A DNA stretch of 63,362 nt from contig NZ_JALLIK010000090.1 of NCBI RefSeq assembly GCF_023093595.1, positions 1 to 63,362 on the forward strand, in the 5' to 3' direction. This stretch comes from Thauera aromatica_A (GTDB lineage: Bacteria > Pseudomonadota > Gammaproteobacteria > Burkholderiales > Rhodocyclaceae). Position numbers and translations under genes: made by a program. Below are positions 6,168 through 13,246 of this stretch, piece after piece. The notes below the pieces were generated by a model, which did no database searches, was not told where the DNA came from, and saw only the letters and a list, made by a program, of their open reading frames with translations. Each line of letters starts with the position of its first letter. Position 1 is the first letter of the stretch.

Positions 6168-7595
6168 ATGGCCAGCATCAGCGCCCTGGGCATCGGCTCG
6201 GGGCTGGACCTGAACGGGTTGCTCGACCAGCTCAATTCGGCCGAGCGTGGCAAGCTCGCGCCGATCACGCAGCAAAAAAAGGCGGTGCAGGCACGGATTT
6301 CGGCCTACGGGCGCATGCAGAGCGCGCTGGCGAGCTTTCGCGATGCCGCGACCAAGCTCGCCGATCCGGCGCATTTCCGCCAGGTGTCGAGTACGGTGTC
6401 GGGGAGTGCGGTCACAGCGACGGCCTCGGTCGACGCGGTGGCCGGGGTCTACGACGTCGAGGTGACTCACCTGGCGCGTGCGCAGAGCCTGGCGACGGCG
6501 GGTTTTGCCACCAGCGACACCGACCTCGGCGCCGGTACGCTGACGATCGACGTGGGTGAGGGCGGCAGCGCGCAAACGCTGGACATCGCGCTGACCGCGA
6601 ACAGTAGCTCGTTGGCCGACATCCGCGATGCGATCAACGCCAAAAATGCCGGAGTGACGGCTTCGCTGGTCAACGATGGCAGTGCCGAGCCCTGGCGGCT
6701 GGTGCTGAGCACCACGGCGACCGGAACGGCTGCGGCGGTGAATGTGGTGACCTTCGCCCATGACGGCGACGACGTCGCGCTGGAAACGAAGTTCGCCTTC
6801 GACGCAGCGACTTACGATCCGCTCAACCCGCCTGCCGGTGCGGCTAGTGAAACGGTGGTGGCGCGCAATGCGTCGTTCAAGGTCAATGGCGTGGGCATCA
6901 CCAGCGGCAGCAACCGCGTGGAAAACGCGATTCAGGGCGTCACCCTGAGTCTGGCCGAAGAGGGAACGTCCACGGTGACCGTCAGCCGCAATGAAAAGGG
7001 CGTCAAGGACGGGGTGGATAATTTCGTCAAGGCCTACAACAGCCTGCATTCGGCCTTGCGCGACCTGAGCAGCTACGATGCCGAAAGCGGTTCTGCCGGC
7101 ATTCTGCTCGGCGACAGCACACTGCGCTCGGTGCAGTCGCAGCTGCGCCGCGAGATCACCGCGATGGGCGGGGCGGGCGACGTGCGCATGCTGTCGGATC
7201 TGGGCATCCGCGTCCAGCTCGATGGCTCGTTGAAGGCCGAAGGCACCACGCTCGCCGACAAGATCGCCGCCGACCCCGCTTCGGTGTCGGCCTTTTTTGC
7301 CGGCACCGAAGCCGACGCGTCCACCGGGCTGGCCGCGCGCCTGGAAGCGCGGATCAAGCCGATGCTCGACAGCGGCGGCCTGTTCGACAACGCCACCAAG
7401 GCGCAGAAGGCCCAGGCGAAGTCCCTCGACCAGCGCTATACGCGCATGGAAGCGAGCATCGAGACCACGATCGCACGCTACCGCGAGCAGTTCAGCCAGC
7501 TCGACAGCATGGTGGCGAGCATGAACCAGACCAGCGGCTATCTGACCCAGCAGTTCGAAAACCTCAGCGCGCTGTTCGACCATTCGAAGAAGTGA
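6168..7595 (+). CDS. fliD: flagellar filament cap protein FliD (HAP2)
   Basis: FliD caps the growing filament and guides flagellin polymerisation outside the cell. The 475-aa protein has the standard N-terminus (M-A-S-I-S-A-L-G-I-G-S-G-L-D-L), the first coiled segment with Q-K-K-A-V-Q-A-R-I-S-A-Y-G, a variable middle, and the FliD C-terminal domain with G-V-K-D-G-V-D-N-F-V-K-A-Y-N (about 280-295). The C-terminus is helical: Y-L-T-Q-Q-F-E-N-L-S-A-L-F. There is no signal peptide, as expected for export by the flagellar type III route. A GGGAGG site precedes the ATG. A strong sigma-28 promoter lies upstream. Confidence 0.97.
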   Translation: MASISALGIGSGLDLNGLLDQLNSAERGKLAPITQQKKAVQARISAYGRMQSALASFRDAATKLADPAHFRQVSSTVSGSAVTATASVDAVAGVYDVEVTHLARAQSLATAGFATSDTDLGAGTLTIDVGEGGSAQTLDIALTANSSSLADIRDAINAKNAGVTASLVNDGSAEPWRLVLSTTATGTAAAVNVVTFAHDGDDVALETKFAFDAATYDPLNPPAGAASETVVARNASFKVNGVGITSGSNRVENAIQGVTLSLAEEGTSTVTVSRNEKGVKDGVDNFVKAYNSLHSALRDLSSYDAESGSAGILLGDSTLRSVQSQLRREITAMGGAGDVRMLSDLGIRVQLDGSLKAEGTTLADKIAADPASVSAFFAGTEADASTGLAARLEARIKPMLDSGGLFDNATKAQKAQAKSLDQRYTRMEASIETTIARYREQFSQLDSMVASMNQTSGYLTQQFENLSALFDHSKK

Positions 7596-7689
7596 GTCGG
7601 CGGCCTCGCGCCTGACAGAGAGACGGCCGGCAATGGTGCGGTAGCTTCGTACGTTGCCGGGCGCATGACAAGAAGACAGGAGTGTCATC

Positions 7690-8094
7690 GTGAATGTTCG
7701 CCATGGAGCCCGCGCCTACGCGCGGATGGGCATCGAAAGCGGAGTGATGTCGGCCAGCCCGCACAAGCTGATCATGATGTTGTTCGACGGCGGCATCGGC
7801 TTCATCCGTGCCGCCCGCCTGCACATGCAGGGGGGGAAGGTGGCGGCCAAGGGCGAAGCGATCTCGAAGGCGATCGACGTCGTCGGCGGGCTGTCGAGCG
7901 CGCTCGACCATGAGCGCGGCGGCGAACTCGCCGGGCGGCTGGAAGCGCTGTACGACTACATTTCCGACCTGCTGCTGAAGGCGAACCTGGAAAACAGCGT
8001 GGACCGGCTCGACGAGGCCGAACGCCTGCTCGCCGACATCGCTTCGGCGTGGCGCGAGATCGGCGAACCCGTGGCGGAACACGCCAATGGTTAG
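7690..8094 (+). CDS. fliS: flagellin export chaperone FliS
   Basis: FliS binds the flagellin C-terminus in the cytoplasm and keeps it unfolded for export. The 134-aa helical protein shows the family signature A-R-A-Y-A-R-M-G-I-E-S-G-V-M-S-A-S-P-H-K-L-I-M-M-L-F-D-G near the N-terminus, then helices with A-I-S-K-A-I-D-V-V-G-G-L and L-Y-D-Y-I-S-D-L-L. Start is GTG at 7690, preceded by AGGAG. It follows fliD by 94 bases and overlaps fliT by 8 bases. Confidence 0.95.
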   Translation: MNVRHGARAYARMGIESGVMSASPHKLIMMLFDGGIGFIRAARLHMQGGKVAAKGEAISKAIDVVGGLSSALDHERGGELAGRLEALYDYISDLLLKANLENSVDRLDEAERLLADIASAWREIGEPVAEHANG

Positions 8095-8500
8095 CCTGTT
8101 CGAGGGCGGCGCACTGACGCGCGACCCCCAGCTGGCCCTGCTTGCCGGTTACGAGGCGTTGCTGCGGCGATGCGCGCAGATGCTGGCGGCAGCCCGCTCC
8201 GACGACTGGCCGGCGCTGCTCGAGCATGAATCCGCCTACGTCGATGCCGTCGAGCATCTGGGGCGCGTCGAGGCCGGGCTGACGCTCGATGCCACGGAGC
8301 AGGAGCGCAAGGCCGAACTGCTCGAGCGCATCCTCGAGCACGACTTCGAGGTCCGCGAGCGCCTGCTCGCCCGCCGTGACGAACTCGGGCGCCTGATCGC
8401 GGGGGTCGAGCGCGGCCATGCCGCCCGGCGAGCCTATCGTCGCCAGCTTCCGCCGGTGCTGCCCGACGACGGTGCGGAGTTCATCCCCGGGACGCCGTGA
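8087..8500 (+). CDS. fliT: FliT-like flagellar chaperone
   Basis: This 137-aa, mostly helical and acidic protein sits where fliT is expected, right after fliS and overlapping it by 8 bases. FliT-type proteins chaperone FliD and, in enterics, bind FlhC in FlhD4C2 as an anti-activator. Sequence similarity within the family is low. Helical repeats (L-L-A-G-Y-E-A-L-L-R-R-C, D-W-P-A-L-L-E-H-E-S-A-Y-V-D-A-V) fit the FliT fold. The call rests mainly on size, fold and position. Confidence 0.75.
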   Translation: MVSLFEGGALTRDPQLALLAGYEALLRRCAQMLAAARSDDWPALLEHESAYVDAVEHLGRVEAGLTLDATEQERKAELLERILEHDFEVRERLLARRDELGRLIAGVERGHAARRAYRRQLPPVLPDDGAEFIPGTP

Positions 8501-9927
8501 GCGGTATCAACCCGCTGCTCGACACCCTGCTCCATCACGTGCTGGGGAGGCGGGTCGATACGGCGCTTCCTGCCCCGCTCAATCAGGCCGTCGGCCCGCC
8601 CGGACCGATCGAGGCGCTGCGCGCGATCCATGGCGATGCCGGCGTCGATGGGCGCAAGGCCGACACTCTGGCGCCCCCCGGGAAGCGTGCCGAAGGCGCC
8701 GAAGCCGGCGCCGCCGCGCAGCGCGAAGGCGCCCGTAGCCCGGGTGCGCTGCCGGCTGCGGCGAACGCTTCGGCGCGGGTGCATTTGAGTCCGTCTGCGC
8801 GCGCGATCGCCGAGTTGCTGTCCCGCTTTCCCGCCGCGCCTTCGGCGCTGCGCCCCGCGGCTCCGCTGCTGGGTGCCGGCGAAGCCGACCCTGCCGTGCT
8901 CGCCGGCCGTTTCGAGCAGGGCGTGCGCGACAGCGGCCTGTTCTACGAAAGTCACCTCGCACGCTGGTACCAAGGGCGCCTGCCGGTCGCGCAGCTGCTG
9001 CGCGAACCCCAGATGGGGGGGCGCCCGCCGCCGGCCCCATCGGCGCCCGCGCCCGGCGCCGCTCCGACAGCTCCGACAGCTCCGACAGCTCCGACAGCTC
9101 CGGCAACTCCGGCAACTCCGGCAACTCCGGCAACTCCGGCAGCTCCGGCAGCTCCGGCAGCTCCGGCAGCTCCGGTTTCGCCGCTCCCGCCGCCGTCCGC
9201 CCCCTCGCCGCCGGCCCCGGATGCGCCATCCATGCCGTTCCCGCCGCCTTCCGCTGGCAGCCGTGGGGAGGCTGCGACTGCCAGCGTCGAGCTGGGACGT
9301 GTGCCCTCGGCCGAAGCGCAACCGGGTGAGACGGTTTTGACTTCCTCTAACAAAATTGATAAAAGTCGTAACGTTTTGCAAGTTTATCAGCGGCTATCGC
9401 CCCTGCCGCTTGCCTCGTCCGGAGAGGCCGTGCCCGAAGCGGCGAAGGTCGTGCCCGAAGCCGAGCCCGCGTCGTCGCGGGTGGTCGTGGAAGAGGGCTT
9501 GCAGGCGCTGGTGCGGCATCAGCTCGAGTTGCTGGCGACGCCGGTGCTGCGCTGGGAAGGCGAGGCCTGGAGCGGATTGTTCGTCGTCCTCGCGTTGGCG
9601 CTGCCGCAGCTCGAAGGGCGCGCCGGGGCGCACGAGGGTGCAGGCGGGCAGGAGGGCGGCGAGGAAGACGAGCAGGAATGGCGCGCCGAACTCGGCCTCG
9701 ATGTCGCCGGGTTGGGAGCGTTGAGCGTCTCGTTGGCCTTGCGCGAGCGTGCGCTGGCGTTACGTCTGAGCGCAGCCGATGGCGGCGCGCGCGCGCGCCT
9801 CGAAGAAGGGCTCGAGGCATTGCGCAGCCGCCTCGAAGCGTTCGGTTTCGACACGCTCGAACTTGCCGTCGATTCCGTGGCCGAAGAAACGGGTGAGGGC
9901 CGGGGAGCGGACAGTGATGGGCGCTGA
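8497..9927 (+). CDS. FliK-like flagellar hook-length control protein
   Basis: This 476-aa protein has a long low-complexity middle and a conserved C-terminal domain (about 370-465) of the Flg_hook type: E-L-G-L-D-V-A-G-L-G-A-L-S-V-S-L-A-L-R, then L-R-S-R-L-E-A-F-G-F-D-T-L-E-L-A-V. FliK proteins measure hook length and switch export specificity through FlhB. Start is GTG 8497, overlapping the fliT stop (GTGA). The middle (about 180-240) is built of Pro-Thr-Ala and Pro-Ala-Thr units encoded by 9-bp tandem repeats. A short AT-rich patch (about 9335-9390) encodes S-S-N-K-I-D-K-S-R-N. It may be a second FliK or a divergent one; the pairing with the next gene, an FlhB paralogue, fits. Confidence 0.75.
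   Translation: MSGINPLLDTLLHHVLGRRVDTALPAPLNQAVGPPGPIEALRAIHGDAGVDGRKADTLAPPGKRAEGAEAGAAAQREGARSPGALPAAANASARVHLSPSARAIAELLSRFPAAPSALRPAAPLLGAGEADPAVLAGRFEQGVRDSGLFYESHLARWYQGRLPVAQLLREPQMGGRPPPAPSAPAPGAAPTAPTAPTAPTAPATPATPATPATPAAPAAPAAPAAPVSPLPPPSAPSPPAPDAPSMPFPPPSAGSRGEAATASVELGRVPSAEAQPGETVLTSSNKIDKSRNVLQVYQRLSPLPLASSGEAVPEAAKVVPEAEPASSRVVVEEGLQALVRHQLELLATPVLRWEGEAWSGLFVVLALALPQLEGRAGAHEGAGGQEGGEEDEQEWRAELGLDVAGLGALSVSLALRERALALRLSAADGGARARLEEGLEALRSRLEAFGFDTLELAVDSVAEETGEGRGADSDGR
9061..9174 (+). repeat. 9-bp tandem repeats inside fliK-like gene
   Basis: About twelve consecutive 9-base units occur (first GCTCCGACA, then ACTCCGGCA, then GCTCCGGCA). They keep the reading frame and encode P-T-A, P-A-T and P-A-A triplets. 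Unit length is a multiple of three, so slippage would lengthen or shorten the linker without frameshift. Confidence 0.9.
9337..9365 (+). promoter_or_regulatory. possible internal promoter in fliK-like gene
   Basis: TTGACT (9337-9342), 17 bases, then TAAAAG (9360-9365) lie inside a sudden AT-rich patch of the otherwise very GC-rich fliK-like gene. This could start a transcript for the flhB paralogue and flhD-flhC. It is a weak prediction, since the bases also encode protein. Confidence 0.3.
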
Positions 9928-10228
9928 GCAGGGGGGGCGCCGGCAGGCGGTGGCGCTGGCCTATCGTGATGGTGACAGTGCACCGCGGGTGGTGGCGCGC
10001 GGTTACGGCGAAATGGCCGAGCGCATCATCGCTGAGGCGCGTCGTTGCGGGGTCCATGTGCATGGTGCGCCCGAGCTGGTCGCGCTGCTGATGCAGATCG
10101 ATGTGGACGAGACGATTCCGCCGGCCTTCTATCAGGTGGTGGCGGAGCTTCTGGTCTGGGTACGGGAGTTGGCTGCGGTGGATGCGGATGGAGACCCGCA
10201 GCCGTCGCAGGCGGCACGGAAAGGATGA
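9917..10228 (+). CDS. short FlhB C-terminal paralogue (FlhX/EscU-like)
   Basis: This 103-aa protein matches only the cytoplasmic C-terminal domain of FlhB: A-L-A-Y-R-D-G-D-S-A-P-R-V-V-A-R-G, then I-I-A-E-A-R-R-C-G-V-H-V-H-G-A-P-E-L-V-A-L-L. It ends with I-D-V-D-E-T-I-P-P-A-F-Y-Q-V-V-A-E-L-L. It has no membrane part and no N-P-T-H self-cleavage motif; the sequence starts at the region just after the cleavage point of full FlhB. Such stand-alone domains can partly replace the FlhB C-terminal fragment in export control. It overlaps the fliK-like gene by 11 bases. The full-length flhB is at 21528. Confidence 0.85.
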   Translation: MGAEQGGRRQAVALAYRDGDSAPRVVARGYGEMAERIIAEARRCGVHVHGAPELVALLMQIDVDETIPPAFYQVVAELLVWVRELAAVDADGDPQPSQAARKG

Positions 10229-10303
10229 CCCAGGGCCGGCTTGCGGGCGGCTCCGGCCCCTAGGGGCTCTGCCTAAAATGCAGGAATACAAGCGGAAGCT
10301 GTA

Positions 10304-10630
10304 GTGATAAAGATGAAGAACGAACCGTTTGGAGAGGAAGTCGAGGAGCTCAATCTCCTGTACCTGATGCTTGCCCAGCGCATGCTGACTCAGGATCGGA
10401 CGAGCGCGAAGTTCCGCTTGAAGATCAACGATGCGGTGGCCGATGTGCTGCTGTCGCTCAAGCCGCGCCAGGTGCGCCAGCTCGCGGTCTGCAATCAGCT
10501 CCTGTGCCGGCTGGTGTTCGACGACGCGGAGCGTTTCAAGGCGCTGGTCGAAAACCGCCGGCTGGAGGGGTTGACCGGGCTGCATGCGGCGATCGTGCTT
10601 GCTTCGGAAGGCGAGGACGAGGCGCAATGA
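10304..10630 (+). CDS. flhD: flagellar master regulator subunit FlhD
   Basis: FlhD pairs with FlhC in the FlhD4C2 complex that activates early flagellar promoters with sigma-70. The 108-aa protein shows the family core L-N-L-L-Y-L-M-L-A-Q-R-M-L-T-Q-D and F-R-L-K-I-N-D-A-V-A-D, then Q-V-R-Q-L-A-V-C-N-Q-L-L-C-R-L-V-F-D. Start is GTG 10304 (GGAAG upstream) or ATG 10313; similarity does not decide. It overlaps flhC by 4 bases. A -10-like TAAAAT (10274-10279) without a -35 lies upstream, as would suit an activator-dependent promoter. Confidence 0.95.
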   Translation: MIKMKNEPFGEEVEELNLLYLMLAQRMLTQDRTSAKFRLKINDAVADVLLSLKPRQVRQLAVCNQLLCRLVFDDAERFKALVENRRLEGLTGLHAAIVLASEGEDEAQ

Positions 10631-11208
10631 GCGAAAAGAGCCTGGTTGCCGAGCTGGCCGAGATCAACCTCGCCGTCGAGCTGATTGAGTTGGGCGCGCG
10701 GCTGCACGTGCTGGAAGCGGAGACCGCGATCAGCCGCACGCGGCTGATCCGTTTCTACAAGGAAATCCGCGGCGTGTCTCCGCCCAAGGGGATGCTGCCG
10801 TTTTCCACCGACTGGTTCGTTACTTGGCAGCCCAACATCCATTCGTCGCTGTTTTACAACACCTACCTGCGCCTGTACGAAGATCCCGGCTGCGAGCGCA
10901 TGGATGCGTTCGTCAAAGCGTTCCGCCTGTATCGGGAGCTCGTCGACCGCGATGGCGAGCAGGCCGTCCTGGGGCTGACGCGCGCATGGACGCTGGTGCG
11001 CTTTTTCGAAAGCGGGATGCTGCAGCGGTCGCGGTGCACGCGCTGCGGCGGAAAGTTCGTCGCCCACGCCCATGCACCGGTGCACGACTACGTCTGCGGC
11101 CTGTGCCAGCCGCCGTCGCGCGCCGGCAAGGGCGCGTCTTCGCATGCCGCGGCCAGGCGCTCGGAGCTGCGTACCGCTGGCGCGTGTAGCGGTCCGGCGA
11201 GCGGCTGA
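10627..11208 (+). CDS. flhC: flagellar master regulator subunit FlhC
   Basis: FlhC is the DNA-binding partner of FlhD. The 193-aa protein has the conserved body (R-L-I-R-F-Y-K-E-I-R-G-V-S-P-P-K-G-M-L-P) and the zinc site of four Cys at 137, 140, 157 and 160 (C-T-R-C and C-G-L-C), the same spacing as the enteric protein. The ATG at 10627 overlaps the flhD stop. The C-terminal 30 residues after the zinc site are poorly conserved. Confidence 0.96.
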   Translation: MSEKSLVAELAEINLAVELIELGARLHVLEAETAISRTRLIRFYKEIRGVSPPKGMLPFSTDWFVTWQPNIHSSLFYNTYLRLYEDPGCERMDAFVKAFRLYRELVDRDGEQAVLGLTRAWTLVRFFESGMLQRSRCTRCGGKFVAHAHAPVHDYVCGLCQPPSRAGKGASSHAAARRSELRTAGACSGPASG

Positions 11209-11298
11209 GCGGCGGTGGGACGCTTTCCTCGCACCACCGGACCGGGTCCGCTGCGCAGGGACGGCGGCAACCGCCGGTCGGCGATAGCGTGGGCGGGC

Positions 11299-11325
11299 TA
11301 AAGTTCCGCCGCCCGCAGCCGATTA
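11299..11325 (+). promoter_or_regulatory. sigma-28 (FliA) promoter of motA
   Basis: TAAAGTTC (11299-11306), 11 bases, then GCCGATTA (11318-11325) match the sigma-28 consensus at 14 of 16 bases. The predicted message has a leader of about 37 bases before the motA GTG. This separates the class 1 flhDC genes from the late motA-motB-che genes. Confidence 0.85.
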
Positions 11326-11368
11326 AATCGGGAATTCCTTTTCAGATCTTCGTCTCCGGGGCTCCGCA

Positions 11369-12241
11369 GTGCTGATACCTCTCGGCTATATCGTCGTCAT
11401 CGCCTCGGTTTTCGGCGGGTTCGTGCTCTCGGGCGGCAGCCTCGGGCCGCTGTTCCAGCCCACGGAAGTGTTGATGATCGTCGGCGCGGGAGTGGGCGCG
11501 TTCATCGCCTCGAACAACGGCAAGGCGATCCGCGCCACGTTTCGCAGCTTTTCCACGCTGCGCCGCAGCGCGGGTTACAACAAGGCCATGTACATGGAGC
11601 TGATGGCACTCCTGTACCAGCTGCTGAGCAAGATCCGCCGCGAGGGCATGCTCGGCATCGAGCGCGACATCGACAACCCTGCGGAGAGTGCGCTCTTTTC
11701 GCAGTATCCGAAGGTGATCGAAGACCCGATGATCCTCGGCTTCCTGACCGACTACCTGCGCCTGATGGTGAGCGGCGGAATGAACCCGCACGAGCTCGAC
11801 GAGCTGATGCTGCACGAGATCGAGGGCTTCGAGCACGAGGCCCATGTGCCGGCCAGCGCGCTCGCCCGGGTCGGCGACGCGATGCCGGCGTTCGGCATCG
11901 TCGCCGCCGTGATGGGGGTGGTGAAAGCCTTGAGCACGGCCGACGCGCCCCCCGACCAGATGGGGCAGATGATCGCCCACGCCTTGGTCGGCACCTTCCT
12001 CGGCATCCTCGTCGGCTACGGTTTCATCAGTCCGGTGGCCCACCGCATCGAGCGCCAGGTCGCCGAGGCGGTGAAGATGCTGCAGTGCATCCGGGTGACG
12101 CTGCTCGCCAGCCTCAACGGCTATGCGCCGCCGATCGCGGTCGAGTTCGGGCGCAAGACGCTCGATTCGAGCGAGCGCCCCGATTTCGCCGAACTCGAAG
12201 CCCACGTGCGGGGCCCGCGGGCCGAGACGGGGAACGCATGA
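11369..12241 (+). CDS. motA: flagellar motor stator protein MotA
   Basis: MotA is the four-helix membrane part of the proton-driven stator. The 290-aa protein starts G-Y-I-V-V-I-A-S-V-F-G-G-F-V-L-S-G-G. It has a long cytoplasmic loop (about 60-170) with E-G-M-L-G-I-E-R-D-I-D, and two more membrane helices (P-A-F-G-I-V-A-A-V-M-G-V-V and G-T-F-L-G-I-L-V-G-Y-G-F-I). The GTG start has a weak ribosome site. It overlaps motB by 4 bases and is preceded by a sigma-28 promoter. Confidence 0.97.
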   Translation: MLIPLGYIVVIASVFGGFVLSGGSLGPLFQPTEVLMIVGAGVGAFIASNNGKAIRATFRSFSTLRRSAGYNKAMYMELMALLYQLLSKIRREGMLGIERDIDNPAESALFSQYPKVIEDPMILGFLTDYLRLMVSGGMNPHELDELMLHEIEGFEHEAHVPASALARVGDAMPAFGIVAAVMGVVKALSTADAPPDQMGQMIAHALVGTFLGILVGYGFISPVAHRIERQVAEAVKMLQCIRVTLLASLNGYAPPIAVEFGRKTLDSSERPDFAELEAHVRGPRAETGNA

Positions 12242-13188
12242 GCGCCCGTGGAGCGGGCGACCAGCGGCCGGTGATCATCGTCCGCCGCAAGAAGGTGGTG
12301 CATGGCCACCATGGCGGCAGCTGGAAGATCGCCCTGGCCGACTTCATGACGGCGCTGATGGCCCTGTTCCTGGTGATGTGGATCATCTCCAACGCCGGCC
12401 AGAAGGAACGCGATGCGGTGGCGGAGTATTTCCGCACACCCCTGCTGGTGTCGCTGACCGGCGGCGAACGCCAGGGCACGAGCGCGAACGTGATCCCGGG
12501 CGGTGGCCCCGATCCCGCGCACGCCGAGGGCGAGCGCCAGCGCATCGACCCGCTGAGCCAGACCCGGCCCACCGAGATCCAGCGGCGCGCGCTGCAGAAC
12601 CTGCAGCAGCGCATCATCAACGCTGTCGAGGCCAGCCCGCAGCTGCGCGAGCTGCGCATCCAGATGCGCTTCGACGTCACCCGCGAAGGCTTGCGCGTAC
12701 AGCTTGTCGATACCGACGCGCGGCCGATGTTCGATCTGGCGAGCGAACGCGTCGCCCCCTACATGCGCGATCTGCTGCACCTGCTTGCGCCCCTGCTCAA
12801 CGAGCTGCCCAACGACCTCAGCATCGGCGGCCATACCGACGGCCTGCAGTACGTCGATGGCGTGCGCGGCGTCGGCAACTGGGAGCTGTCGGCCGGACGT
12901 GCGAACGCGACCCGGCGCGAGCTTGTCGCCGGCGGGCTGGACGCCGACAAGCTGCTGCGCGTATCCGGCTTCGCCGACCGCGTGCCGCTGCCGACGACCA
13001 CGGCGGTCGATCCGGCGAACCGGCGCATCGAGGTGGTGGTGCTGTTCGACGAAGTGGCCGAACGCATCCGCCATCCGGTGGACGCGGTCGATGGCTTCGG
13101 CCGCCCGCTCGAAGCGCCGGCCGACGGGGCAGGGGCCGGCGGGGATGCCGGCGCGAGCGGAAAGGCGCCCGGCGCGCCCGCGCACTGA
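12238..13188 (+). CDS. motB: flagellar motor stator protein MotB
   Basis: MotB anchors the stator to peptidoglycan and carries the proton-binding Asp. The 316-aa protein has a basic N-terminus (I-I-V-R-R-K-K-V-V-H-G-H-H-G-G-S-W-K), one membrane helix with the key Asp35 in A-L-A-D-F-M-T-A-L-M, and an OmpA-like domain (about 160-280). That domain includes I-G-G-H-T-D-G-L-Q-Y and R-A-N-A-T-R-R-E-L. The tail is Gly/Ala-rich. It overlaps motA by 4 bases. Confidence 0.97.
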   Translation: MSARGAGDQRPVIIVRRKKVVHGHHGGSWKIALADFMTALMALFLVMWIISNAGQKERDAVAEYFRTPLLVSLTGGERQGTSANVIPGGGPDPAHAEGERQRIDPLSQTRPTEIQRRALQNLQQRIINAVEASPQLRELRIQMRFDVTREGLRVQLVDTDARPMFDLASERVAPYMRDLLHLLAPLLNELPNDLSIGGHTDGLQYVDGVRGVGNWELSAGRANATRRELVAGGLDADKLLRVSGFADRVPLPTTTAVDPANRRIEVVVLFDEVAERIRHPVDAVDGFGRPLEAPADGAGAGGDAGASGKAPGAPAH

Positions 13189-13246
13189 ACGGGCGGCGCC
13201 GGGGTGATGAGGCATACGGCATTGGACTACGCGACGGGGGGCGGCC

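Noticed and set aside
9061..9174. CRISPR-like array
   Set aside because: The 9-base units are contiguous and in frame within a coding region, without spacers.
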